Below are positions 1-6,897 of a stretch of 8,656 bases of DNA, in pieces. Every line of letters begins with the position of its first letter. Position 1 is the stretch's first letter. Source of the DNA: JBDSTZ01 sp039927975 (GTDB lineage: Bacteria; Pseudomonadota; Gammaproteobacteria; Burkholderiales; Burkholderiaceae_D). The stretch is taken from NCBI GenBank assembly GCA_039927975.1, contig JBDSTZ010000020.1, forward strand, positions 1 through 8,656. Reading direction: 5' to 3'. Position numbers and translations under genes: made by a program. The notes below the pieces were generated by a model that worked only from the letters and a program-made list of their open reading frames with translations, made no database searches and had not been told where the DNA came from.

Positions 1-726
1 GATCGTCGTGTAGAGATGCTGGTTCATGAAGCGGCAATTGCAGCTGTTGAAGGTCGTGACGACCGGCAGCACCAGGTTGTTGGTGAAGTTGACGGTATCG
101 TCGTCGGTCCATGCCAGCGCCGGCGTCTGCGTGCTGGTGTAGCGCAGGATTTCGGCCGCGCCCACCATGTGGCTCAGGGGAATGCCGGTGTGGATGTGCG
201 CGTCGGTGTAGGGGGCGTAACGCGCCGGGTCCATCTGCGCGTACAGGCGGATGACGCGCATGGCGTTGTTGCGGTAGGTCTCGTCGCCGGTCACGTAGTA
301 CAGGATGGCCTGGGTGTAGGCGATGGTCGAATCGGTGGCGAACTGCGATTCAACCCCTTGCGAATCGAGACCGTAGAACTTCGGCTTGGTCGGATCGCCG
401 CTGACGTTCTTGATCGTCGGCGCCTTCAACGCGCTCGAAGAGGTCAACATGTTGTTGATGTAGGTCGTCCACGGCTCCTTCTGGGCGCGCACCTGGGTCC
501 GCATGTTTTCCAGGATGTCCTTGGTGAAGCCGATGCCCGGATGCTTGAAGCCGCTCGCATCGATGCGCTCGCTGATGACCGGCTGGTAGCCGGTGACCAG
601 GGTTTGAATGGTCTCGGCCGCGCTGGCGACCTGTCCCGGCAGCGGGAGCAAGGTCGCCACGATGGCGCTCGACATGGCCACGCAGGCGATCCGCCTAAAT
701 GACTTCGTTAGTTTCTCTATTCTCAT
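1..726 (-). CDS. Alginate lyase-family (polysaccharide lyase-like) secreted protein, 5' part only
   Basis: This leftward gene is cut by the window edge; 242 codons are visible, open from the ATG at 726 to base 1. The N terminus (MRIEKLTKSFRRIACVAMSS...) has a basic n-region, a hydrophobic stretch and an ASA|A-type cleavage site near residue 36, so export is predicted. After it come HPGIGFTKDILENMR (residues 62-76), DSTIAYTQAILYYVTGDETYR (132-152), a DAHIHTGIPL segment (175-184) and NQHLYTT (235-241). This order resembles the helical (alpha/alpha)-toroid of the alginate lyase superfamily (PF05426-like), whose members cleave or bind acidic polysaccharides. The lyase family and substrate cannot be fixed because the C-terminal half is missing. 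The start is chosen for the AAAGGAG site 10 bp upstream and the signal peptide. The frame stays open further upstream to an ATG at 951, but that extension has low-complexity Lys/Asn/Ser content and would bury the signal peptide. The gene diverges from the GH31 operon and is probably part of the same glycan-use locus. Confidence 0.65.
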   Translation of the reverse strand, partial: MRIEKLTKSFRRIACVAMSSAIVATLLPLPGQVASAAETIQTLVTGYQPVISERIDASGFKHPGIGFTKDILENMRTQVRAQKEPWTTYINNMLTSSSALKAPTIKNVSGDPTKPKFYGLDSQGVESQFATDSTIAYTQAILYYVTGDETYRNNAMRVIRLYAQMDPARYAPYTDAHIHTGIPLSHMVGAAEILRYTSTQTPALAWTDDDTVNFTNNLVLPVVTTFNSCNCRFMNQHLYTTI

Positions 727-736
727 TTTTATAGTG

Positions 737-743
737 CTCCTTT
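737..743 (-). promoter_or_regulatory. Ribosome binding site fixing the start at 726
   Basis: Read on the minus strand this is AAAGGAG, 10 bases before the ATG at 726. It decides between this start and the in-frame ATG at 951, which has only an AAAGGATG overlapping its own start codon. Confidence 0.7.
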
Positions 744-776
744 GATCATTGCTGGTGGGTGCCGCTACTGTCGATG

Positions 777-828
777 TCGATGGTTTTTTCTCATTCCTTT
801 TTGCGATGTTCGATGGTTTTTTCTCATT
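777..828. repeat. Perfect 19-bp direct repeat, 33-bp period
   Basis: TCGATGGTTTTTTCTCATT occurs at 777-795 and again, without mismatch, at 810-828. The 14-bp gap between copies is unrelated sequence. The 33-bp period is close to three helical turns, so two bound protein units would sit on the same face of the DNA. The pair lies 50-100 bp upstream of the lyase start. The core ATGGTTTTTT recurs at 1116-1125 on the GH31 side. The 33-bp period is also a multiple of three, so a repeated peptide is the alternative reading. What binds here is unknown. Confidence 0.75.
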
Positions 829-1062
829 TCTGTTTTGGCCAGGCGCACAAGCCGCAGTGAACTTTTTGTCAATATTCTTATGTTTGGAGCAACTCTTTGC
901 GGAAAAACGCAGACGTAGTGATGCCTCAGCTCGCGCTGATACTTTTTTCATCCTTTAGGTAGCTCCGAGGCGTTTCCTCACAGCTGATTTTCCCCGGGGC
1001 CGCTGCGACCCGGCGAATGCATGGGCGGCCAACCAGCGAGACAACGCAGCCCGTTTGCGGAC

Positions 1063-1076
1063 TGTTATCGATACCA
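1063..1076. promoter_or_regulatory. Candidate LacI-family operator
   Basis: TGTTATCGATACCA is a 14-bp palindrome with one mismatched pair; the inner eight bases TATCGATA are perfect. It fits every fixed position of the LacI-family pattern TGNNANCGNTNNCA, including the central CG contacted by the hinge helices. LacI-type repressors commonly control glycan-use loci in proteobacteria. The site lies 337 bp from the lyase start and 401 bp from the GH31 start, so it could serve either side. The regulator is not in the window, and assignment rests only on the pattern. Confidence 0.45.
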
Positions 1077-1077
1077 G

Positions 1078-1091
1078 TGATATCGGATATT
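1078..1091. promoter_or_regulatory. Half-matching operator copy, TGATATCGGATATT
   Basis: This starts one base after the better palindrome at 1063-1076. It keeps the left half of the LacI-type pattern (TG, A, CG) but loses the right half. Its first ten bases, TGATATCGGA, recur exactly at 1240-1249. It may be a secondary site or a chance resemblance. Confidence 0.25.
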
Positions 1092-1239
1092 AGTTGATCG
1101 CAACCTGCCTGTCTAATGGTTTTTTACTATTCGTTCTTTACGTTGCGTCGCCGCCAATTCGACCGGCGCGGCGCGCCCCGCTTATCCGCGCGCCGTCGCG
1201 CTCAGCCGCCCTCGCGCGCCAGCGCTGCGATATCGAATC

Positions 1240-1253
1240 TGATATCGGAAACA
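1240..1253. promoter_or_regulatory. Operator-like copy, TGATATCGGAAACA
   Basis: Four of the five fixed elements of TGNNANCGNTNNCA are present (TG, A, CG and CA); only the inner T is replaced by A. It shares TGATATCGGA with 1078-1087 and is directly preceded by another GATATCG (1228-1234). It lies just upstream of a possible promoter for the GH31 operon, which would suit a regulator of that promoter. Confidence 0.3.
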
Positions 1254-1266
1254 TTTTTTTTAGCAT

Positions 1267-1295
1267 TTGTAGCGTTCGGCGTATTCTGCTATTTT
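1267..1295 (+). promoter_or_regulatory. Possible promoter of the GH31-GH43-GH43 operon
   Basis: TTGTAG (1267-1272, four of six matches to the -35 consensus) is followed after 17 bp by TATTTT (1290-1295, four of six matches to the -10). A TGC precedes the -10, as in extended -10 promoters. Transcription would start near 1302 and leave a leader of about 175 bases. The match is modest, and other placements in the 377 bp upstream of the gene cannot be excluded. Confidence 0.25.
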
Positions 1296-1476
1296 GCGAA
1301 TTGCACAAATGTCATGCCAGGCGCGGGTGCAACAGGCGCCGGTTTCGCGCGGTACGCCTTGGCCGCCCCGTGATGCGATATGCGCGACGGCGGGCCCGAC
1401 CGCTCCGCGTCCTGCGCGCCCCGATGCGCCCCCTTGCCCACGGCTCCCACCCATTCGCCACCTAACACGAAATCAC

Positions 1477-4389
1477 ATGGAAAAATCTACCGCCGTCTCG
1501 GCCTTCGCGCTGCTCGCCTTTCTCACCGGAAGCGCCGAGGCGGCCACGCCCGCCGGACTCGACGCCAACGGACACCTGGTCACCGTCGCCGCCCCGGCCG
1601 CGCCCTTTTCGTATTCGCCGATCGAGCACGGGGTGCAGATCCGCGTGGCCGGCGTGACCAAGAACGTGATCTTCTACGGCCCCGCGACCGTGCGCGTGAA
1701 CACCACGCTGGGCGAGAATTTCTGGCGCCATCCGAGCATCGTCGTCACGCACAAACCGGCCGCTGTCGCATTCACCACGCGCGACGAGGCCACCACCCTG
1801 ACCATCGAGAGCAAGCGCCTGCGCATCGTCATCGACAAGGCGAGCGGCGCCCTCACCTTCAAGGACGCCAAGGGCAAGGTCTACACGCGTGAAAACCAGG
1901 CCGCGCCGCAGACCCTGAAAAAGATCGACGTGGCCGGCGCCCCGACCTATGAAGCGCAGAACACCTTCACGCTCAAGCCCGACGAAGGCATCTACGGCTT
2001 CGGCTTCGATCAAACGGGCGAACTCAATCGCCGCAACAAGGATCTGCTGCTGGTGCAGACCAATATCGGCATCGTCATCCCGGTCATGGTGTCGACCGAA
2101 CGCTACGGCATCCTGTGGGACACCTATTCAAAGATGCGCTTCAAGGATTCGGCCGAGGGCGCCTCGCTGTGGGCCGAAAGCGCGCCGGGCGGGGTCGACT
2201 ACTACTTCATGGGCGGCGACAGCGTCGACGCGGTCGTCGCCGGCTACCGCGACCTGACCGGCGCGGCGCCGATGTATCCGAAGCAGGCCTTCGGCCTGTT
2301 CATGAGCAAGGAACGCTACGAGACCCAGGCCCGCCTGCTCGAGGTGGCGCGGACTTTCCGCAAGGAGCAGTTCCCGCTCGACTACATCGTGCAGGACTGG
2401 CAGTACTGGGGCAGCGACAAGGATGGCAGCTGGAGCGGCATGACCTGGAACCGCGAGCGCTATCCCGATCCGAAGGCGATGACCAAAGCGCTGCACGACA
2501 TGCACCTCAAGCTGATGGTGTCGATCTGGCCGTCGATCGGCAACGACACCGCGCTCGGCAAGGAACTCGACCAGCACGGCCTGCGTTTCGAACCGCTGCA
2601 CTGGATTTCCAAGAAGGCGCGCGTCTACGACGCCTTCAGTCCCGAGGGCCGCAAGATCTACTTCAAGCACGTCAAGGCCGGCCTGCTCGACAACGGTGTC
2701 GACGCGCTGTGGATGGACGGCACCGAGGTCGAAGTGGGCACGGCGGCGCACAGCGCGGCCGACAATGAACGCGACATCAAGGGACTCGGCAACAACGCCA
2801 TGGGCGACTTCACGCGCTACCTCAACCCGTACTCCCTGATGACCACCCAGGGCACCTACGACGGCCAGCGCGCCACCAGCAACCGGCGCGCGCTGACCCT
2901 GACGCGTTCTGCCTGGGCCGGCGCGCAAAGGACGGCGGCCACCTCGTGGTCGGGCGACACCCGCGCCAGCTGGAAAACCCTGTTCGAGCAGATCAACGGC
3001 GGCGTCAACGTCACCATCACCGGCAACCCGTACTGGACCCAGGACACCGCCGGCTTCTTCGTCCAGAGCGATTTCCCGGGCGGTGAAAAGAACCCCTCGT
3101 ACCGCGAGCTGTACGCGCGCTGGCTGCAATACGCCGCCTTCAACCCGCTCATGCGGATCCACGGCACCAGCGTCGAGCGCGAGCCGTATATTTTCAAGCA
3201 GAGCGACCCCGAGATGTACAAGGCGCTGCGCGACGCGGTGCACCTGCGCTACCGTCTGCTGCCCTATATCTACAGCCTGAGCTGGAAAGTCACCCACGAC
3301 GGCTACACCATGATGCGCGCGCTGCCGATGGACTTCCCGGACGACCGGGGCGTGCGCAACATCAACGACGCCTTCCAGTTCGGCCCCGCGTTCCTGGTCC
3401 ATCCGGTCACCCGCCAGATGTACCGCATGCCGCAGCCGCCGGCCGAGACGATCCCGGCCAGCGCCCTGCGCAGCGCCGACGGCAAGCCAGGCCTGGCCGG
3501 ACAGTATTTCGAGGGCCGCAATTTCGACGCGCCGAAAGGCAAGACGCTCGACGCGACCATCGACTTCCAGTGGCCCGGTCCGCCGCTGGCCGACATGCCG
3601 GTCGGCCTCACCAGCCTCGACAATTTCTCGGCGCGCTGGAACGGCGCCCTCGTCGCGCCGGAAGACGGCGAGTATGAACTGGGCGTCGAAGGCGACGACG
3701 GCTTCCGCCTGCTGATCGACGGCAAGCTGGCCATCGACGACTGGAAAAATGGCGGCAAACGCTACAACAGCACCCGGCTCACCTTGAAGCAGGGCCAACG
3801 CGTGCCGGTCACGCTCGAGTATTACCAGGCCACCTCGGACCGCAACCTGCGGCTGGCGTGGCGCACCCCGTCGCAACAGGCCAGCCTGGCGAAAGCGTCC
3901 GGCAAGCCGGACACCACCATGCAGACCTACCTGCCGGCCGGCGCCGACTGGTACGACTTCTGGACCCACGAGCGCTTCGCCGGCGGCAAGTCGGTGAGCA
4001 AGGACGTGCCGCTCGATATCTTCCCGCTGTATGTGCGGGCCGGCTCGATCGTGCCGATGGGGCCGGTGGTGCAGTACGCCACCGAGCGGCCCGACGCGCC
4101 GTACGAGGTGCGCGTGTATCCCGGCGCCGACGCCAGCTTCACCGTCTACGAGGACGACAACGAAACCTACGATTACGAAAAGGGCCGCTACGCCACCTAC
4201 GAATTGACCTGGAACGAGGCCGCCAAGTCCCTGACGGTCGGCGCCCGCAAGGGCGGTTACCCGGGCCTGCTCAAGACACGCAAGCTCAATATCGTGCTCG
4301 TCAACCCGGCCAACGCCAGCGCGATCGAACCGGCCAGCGCGACCAGGTCGATCAACTACGCCGGCAAGCCGGTCTCGGTGAAGTTCTGA
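1477..4389 (+). CDS. GH31 alpha-xylosidase/alpha-glucosidase with inserted PA14 domain, exported
   Basis: This predicted retaining exo-glycosidase of family GH31 has 970 residues. An export signal (MEKSTAVSAFALLAFLTGSAEA, cleavage after residue 22) leads into an N-terminal beta-sandwich (about 45-250). The catalytic TIM barrel spans about 265-640 and includes YIVQDWQYWG (303-312). LWMDGTE puts the nucleophile at D414; SWSGDTRASW puts the acid/base at D494; RIHGTS (560-565) is the conserved His region. A PA14-type module (about 673-798, with GQYFEG and GDDGFRLLIDG) interrupts the C-terminal beta region. That region resumes with YLPAGADWYDFWTHERF, and a DUF5110-like domain (about 876-945) follows. 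The RLLEVARTFRKEQFPLDYIVQDW segment resembles xyloglucan-type alpha-xylosidases more than maltases, so alpha-xylosidase is favoured but not proven. The start at 1477 is chosen for the signal peptide; the site before it is weak. The same frame is open upstream to about 1294, but that stretch is proline- and arginine-rich and looks non-coding. It is the first gene of a three-gene operon. Confidence 0.88.
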   Translation: MEKSTAVSAFALLAFLTGSAEAATPAGLDANGHLVTVAAPAAPFSYSPIEHGVQIRVAGVTKNVIFYGPATVRVNTTLGENFWRHPSIVVTHKPAAVAFTTRDEATTLTIESKRLRIVIDKASGALTFKDAKGKVYTRENQAAPQTLKKIDVAGAPTYEAQNTFTLKPDEGIYGFGFDQTGELNRRNKDLLLVQTNIGIVIPVMVSTERYGILWDTYSKMRFKDSAEGASLWAESAPGGVDYYFMGGDSVDAVVAGYRDLTGAAPMYPKQAFGLFMSKERYETQARLLEVARTFRKEQFPLDYIVQDWQYWGSDKDGSWSGMTWNRERYPDPKAMTKALHDMHLKLMVSIWPSIGNDTALGKELDQHGLRFEPLHWISKKARVYDAFSPEGRKIYFKHVKAGLLDNGVDALWMDGTEVEVGTAAHSAADNERDIKGLGNNAMGDFTRYLNPYSLMTTQGTYDGQRATSNRRALTLTRSAWAGAQRTAATSWSGDTRASWKTLFEQINGGVNVTITGNPYWTQDTAGFFVQSDFPGGEKNPSYRELYARWLQYAAFNPLMRIHGTSVEREPYIFKQSDPEMYKALRDAVHLRYRLLPYIYSLSWKVTHDGYTMMRALPMDFPDDRGVRNINDAFQFGPAFLVHPVTRQMYRMPQPPAETIPASALRSADGKPGLAGQYFEGRNFDAPKGKTLDATIDFQWPGPPLADMPVGLTSLDNFSARWNGALVAPEDGEYELGVEGDDGFRLLIDGKLAIDDWKNGGKRYNSTRLTLKQGQRVPVTLEYYQATSDRNLRLAWRTPSQQASLAKASGKPDTTMQTYLPAGADWYDFWTHERFAGGKSVSKDVPLDIFPLYVRAGSIVPMGPVVQYATERPDAPYEVRVYPGADASFTVYEDDNETYDYEKGRYATYELTWNEAAKSLTVGARKGGYPGLLKTRKLNIVLVNPANASAIEPASATRSINYAGKPVSVKF

Positions 4390-4408
4390 TATCCACCACG
4401 GAGATGCG

Positions 4409-5416
4409 ATGACATCCTTGTTTTCGAAGCTGACAGTCGCGATGTCGCTCGCCGTGTCAGGCTGGGCCTGTGCCGCCGACACCGCGCCCAAGCCGGTCTT
4501 CCGCGACCCGGTGTTCGACGGCGCGGCCGACGTGTCGATCGTCTACGACCGCGCCGCGAGGCTGTGGAAGATGTTCTACACCAATCGCCGCGCCACCATG
4601 AGATTGCCCGATCCGGATGACGTCGAATGGGTGCACGGCACCGCCATCGGCGTCGCCACTTCCGACGACGGCATGCACTGGCGCTATCAGGGCACGGCGC
4701 AGTTTCCCAAGGCCTGCACCGACGTCACCCAATGGGCGCCGGAACTGTACTATGAGGACGGTGTCTATCACATGTGGCTGACCATCGTGCCGGGCATTTT
4801 CCACCGCTGGGGCACGGCGATCGGGCGCATCGTGCACCTGACCAGCGCGGACCTGTCCAAGTGGCAGTGCGAGAGCACAGTCAAGCTGGGCGCCAGCGCG
4901 GTGATCGATCCGACCATCATGAAGCTCGGCCAGCGCTACCGCATGTGGTACAAGGACGAAACCTTCGGCAGCAGGATCGTCGCGGCCGACAGCACCGATC
5001 TGCGCAACTGGACCAGGACAGGCGACGGGCCGATCACGCCGACCAAGGGGGAAGGGCCGAAGGCGTTTCGCTTCAAGGGTTACTACTGGATGATTGTCGA
5101 TGCCTGGAAAGGCTTGCTGGTGCTGCGTTCCGACGATGCGCTCGGCTGGACCGAACAGCCCGGCTTCATCCTCGGCGAACCGGGCCGCAAGGCGAGCGAC
5201 CGCGCCATGGGCCAGCACGCCGACGTGGTGGTCGATGGCGAGCGCGCCTTCATCTACTATTTCGTCCATCAGAAGAACGAGGCGGAAGCGGCCACCGATC
5301 CGCGCTGGAACCAGCGCACGGTTATCCAGGTGGCCGAGCTGGTCTACAAGGACGGCAAGCTCGGCGTCGATCGCGACGCCGACCTGTCGTTCCGCCTGCA
5401 CCCGCCGTCGCCGTGA
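4409..5416 (+). CDS. GH43-like five-bladed beta-propeller glycosidase, exported
   Basis: The product has 335 residues with an N-terminal signal (MTSLFSKLTVAMSLAVSGWACA). No proper lipobox surrounds the Cys, so signal peptidase I cleavage is likely. Repeated blade motifs of the form (D)G.Y.MWY / GYYWMIVD indicate a beta-propeller. The acidic triad of clan GH-F can be placed: D41 in FDGAADVSIVYD as base, D167 in VIDPTIMK as pKa modulator and E215 in KGEGPKAF as acid. H270 in GQHADVVV matches the central His of GH43 propellers. The expected activity is inverting hydrolysis of arabinose, xylose or galactose side chains, but overall similarity to well-known GH43 groups looks low. GH117 and other clan GH-F or GH-J propellers remain possible. 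GGAG at 4400-4403 lies five bases before the ATG. The gene starts 19 bp after the GH31 stop, so the two are almost certainly co-transcribed. There is no appended carbohydrate-binding module. Confidence 0.72.
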   Translation: MTSLFSKLTVAMSLAVSGWACAADTAPKPVFRDPVFDGAADVSIVYDRAARLWKMFYTNRRATMRLPDPDDVEWVHGTAIGVATSDDGMHWRYQGTAQFPKACTDVTQWAPELYYEDGVYHMWLTIVPGIFHRWGTAIGRIVHLTSADLSKWQCESTVKLGASAVIDPTIMKLGQRYRMWYKDETFGSRIVAADSTDLRNWTRTGDGPITPTKGEGPKAFRFKGYYWMIVDAWKGLLVLRSDDALGWTEQPGFILGEPGRKASDRAMGQHADVVVDGERAFIYYFVHQKNEAEAATDPRWNQRTVIQVAELVYKDGKLGVDRDADLSFRLHPPSP

Positions 5417-5465
5417 GCGTAATCGTCGGCGCGCCATTGATCCCCTCAACAGAAAGCTCACTTCC

Positions 5466-6854
5466 TTGAAACTGAGCATTCGCCGCGCCGCCCTCCTCGC
5501 CGCCTGCTATTGCGCCAGCCTGCCCGTACTGGCGGACAATCCCGTCATCCAGACCCGCTTCACCGCCGATCCGGCGCCGTTGGTGGTTGGCGACACGGTG
5601 TACCTGTACGCCGGCCACGACGAGGACGAGGCGAAAGGCTTCACCATGCGCGACTGGCGCCTGTACTCGTCGAAAGACATGGTGAACTGGACCGACCACG
5701 GCGCGGTCCTCGACCTGGCGGCCTTCGCCTGGGCGCGCCAGGACAACGACGCCTGGGCCGCCCAGGTCATCGAACGCGGCGGCAAGTTTTACTTTTACGC
5801 CTCCGTCTCCGTCAAGGAAGGCAACCCCAACGAGGCGATCGCGGTCGCGGTGGCCGACAGTCCGCTGGGGCCGTTCAAGGACGCGCTCGGCCATCCGCTG
5901 ATCGCCCCTGGCGCCGGCTACTTCGATCCGACCGTCATGATCGATGACGATGGCCAGGCCTATCTGTACTGGGGCAATCCCAACCTTTGGTACGTCAAGC
6001 TGAACAAGGACATGGTGACCTCCTCGGGCAACATCGGCCGGATCGACGCCAGGCCGAAGAACTACCAGGAAGGCCCGTGGGTCTACAAGCGCAAGAACCG
6101 CTATTACCTGGCCTACGCCTCGACCTGCTGCTCGGAAGGCATCGGCTACGCGATGAGCGACACGCCGCTCGGGCCGTGGGAATACAAGGGGCAGATCATG
6201 GACCCGAGCAGCCTGTCGACCGGCAACCACCCCGGCATCATCGACTTCCACAACAAGAGCTACGTGTTCGGTTTTAACTACCGACTCAACTTCGCCGAGA
6301 CGCCGCTGCACCGCGAGCGCCGCTCGATCACGGTGGCCCAGATGGACTACCGCGCCGACGGCACCATTCCGACCCTGCCGTTCTGGAACACCAGTGGGGT
6401 CGAACAGCTGATGCCGATTTCTCCGTATGAGCGGGTCGAAGCCGAGACGATCGCCTGGGCGTCGCGGATTGCCCGCGACCGCGACCGGCCGTTCGAATGG
6501 GCCAGCGGCGTGACGACCGAGCGTGACGCGCAGCGCGGCATGGTGGTCGTGCCGTCGGCTTCGCCATCGTTCGTGAAAGTGGCCGGCGTCGAATTCGGCA
6601 GTCGGGCGCCGGCGACCTTTAAGGCGAGCCTGGCCAGCGCGAGTTCCGGTGGCAAGATCGAGGTGCATGCGGACGCGCCCGGCGGGCCGCTGGTGGCCAG
6701 CGTCGACGTGGCGGCGACCGGTGGCGACACCGTCTGGCGAACGCAGGCGGTGAAAGCGTCGGCCATCAGCGGTCGGCACGATCTGTTTTTGGTTTTCAAC
6801 CCGAGCGGGCGCGACGTGCGTTTCAAGGTCGACTACTGGCGGTTCGAGCACTAA
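5466..6854 (+). CDS. GH43 arabinofuranosidase/xylosidase with C-terminal CBM6-like domain, exported, TTG start
   Basis: The product has 462 residues if the TTG at 5466 is the start; the frame has no ATG near the signal peptide (KLSIRRAALLAACYCASLPVLA, cleavage near 23). The catalytic propeller (about 25-310) has D35 in TADPAPLV (base), D154 in GYFDPTVMIDDDG (modulator), E202 in YQEGPWVYK (acid) and H255 in GNHPGIIDF. The segment HDEDEAKGFTMRDWRLYSSKD is typical of GH43 enzymes acting on arabinoxylan or arabinan. Residues about 320-460 (YERVEAETIA to KVDYWRF) form a CBM6-like beta-sandwich that would anchor the enzyme to xylan-like or other glycan chains. It lies 49 bp after the preceding gene in the same direction and should share its transcript. 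The ribosome site is weak (AGAAAG), so translation may be low or coupled. The gene ends only about 45 bp before the apbE remnant, with no T-rich terminator visible. Confidence 0.85.
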   Translation: MKLSIRRAALLAACYCASLPVLADNPVIQTRFTADPAPLVVGDTVYLYAGHDEDEAKGFTMRDWRLYSSKDMVNWTDHGAVLDLAAFAWARQDNDAWAAQVIERGGKFYFYASVSVKEGNPNEAIAVAVADSPLGPFKDALGHPLIAPGAGYFDPTVMIDDDGQAYLYWGNPNLWYVKLNKDMVTSSGNIGRIDARPKNYQEGPWVYKRKNRYYLAYASTCCSEGIGYAMSDTPLGPWEYKGQIMDPSSLSTGNHPGIIDFHNKSYVFGFNYRLNFAETPLHRERRSITVAQMDYRADGTIPTLPFWNTSGVEQLMPISPYERVEAETIAWASRIARDRDRPFEWASGVTTERDAQRGMVVVPSASPSFVKVAGVEFGSRAPATFKASLASASSGGKIEVHADAPGGPLVASVDVAATGGDTVWRTQAVKASAISGRHDLFLVFNPSGRDVRFKVDYWRFEH

Positions 6855-6897
6855 GAACACGCCTGGCGCGGCGCGCTCCGCGCGCGACCGCCCGTCG

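Larger units (their letters stand above)
727..1476. other. 750-bp divergent intergenic control region
   Basis: No convincing gene lies between the two divergent reading frames. Short open frames here lack a ribosome site and any family resemblance. The lyase-proximal part (about 727-960) is AT-rich and holds a perfect 19-bp direct repeat. The part from about 1060 to 1255 holds a LacI-type palindrome and two copies of TGATATCGGA. The part from about 1130 to 1230 and again from 1310 to 1470 is very GC-rich. A region of this length between divergent glycan genes would be expected to hold both promoters and their operators. A TTGACA hexamer occurs on the minus strand at 872-867, but no acceptable -10 lies 16-18 bp from it. 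Confidence 0.6.

Noticed and set aside
844..872. Perfect TTGACA (-35) on the minus strand at 872-867
   Set aside because: The sequences 16-18 bp downstream (TTGTGC, TGTGCG, GTGCGC) are poor -10 elements, so it was not called as a promoter.
727..951. In-frame N-terminal extension of the lyase gene from an ATG at 951
   Set aside because: The frame is open, but the extension is Lys/Asn/Ser-rich without family resemblance and would bury a good signal peptide. The start at 726 has a proper AAAGGAG site.
749..958. 69-codon plus-strand open frame (Phe-rich) in the intergenic region
   Set aside because: It is a translation of the T-rich repeat region with no credible ribosome site, and its composition is an artefact of the T runs.
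1264..1311. Inverted repeat CATTTGT (1264-1270) / ACAAATG (1305-1311)
   Set aside because: The arms are 7 bp with a 34-bp spacing, which is easily chance in this AT-richer stretch.
2128..4491. Long open frame on the minus strand opposite the GH31 gene
   Set aside because: It lies opposite a clear GH31 protein and has the Val/Arg/Gly/Ala-rich composition typical of antisense frames in GC-rich genes. It has no recognisable domain.
5322..6860. 512-codon open frame on the minus strand opposite the GH43-CBM6 gene
   Set aside because: The plus-strand frame carries all GH43 catalytic motifs; the opposite frame is a compositional shadow.
6871..6885. GC hairpin after the GH43 stop (GCGCGC, TCC loop, GCGCGC)
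   Set aside because: There is no T run after it, and alternating GC sequence is common in this genome, so it is not supported as a terminator.
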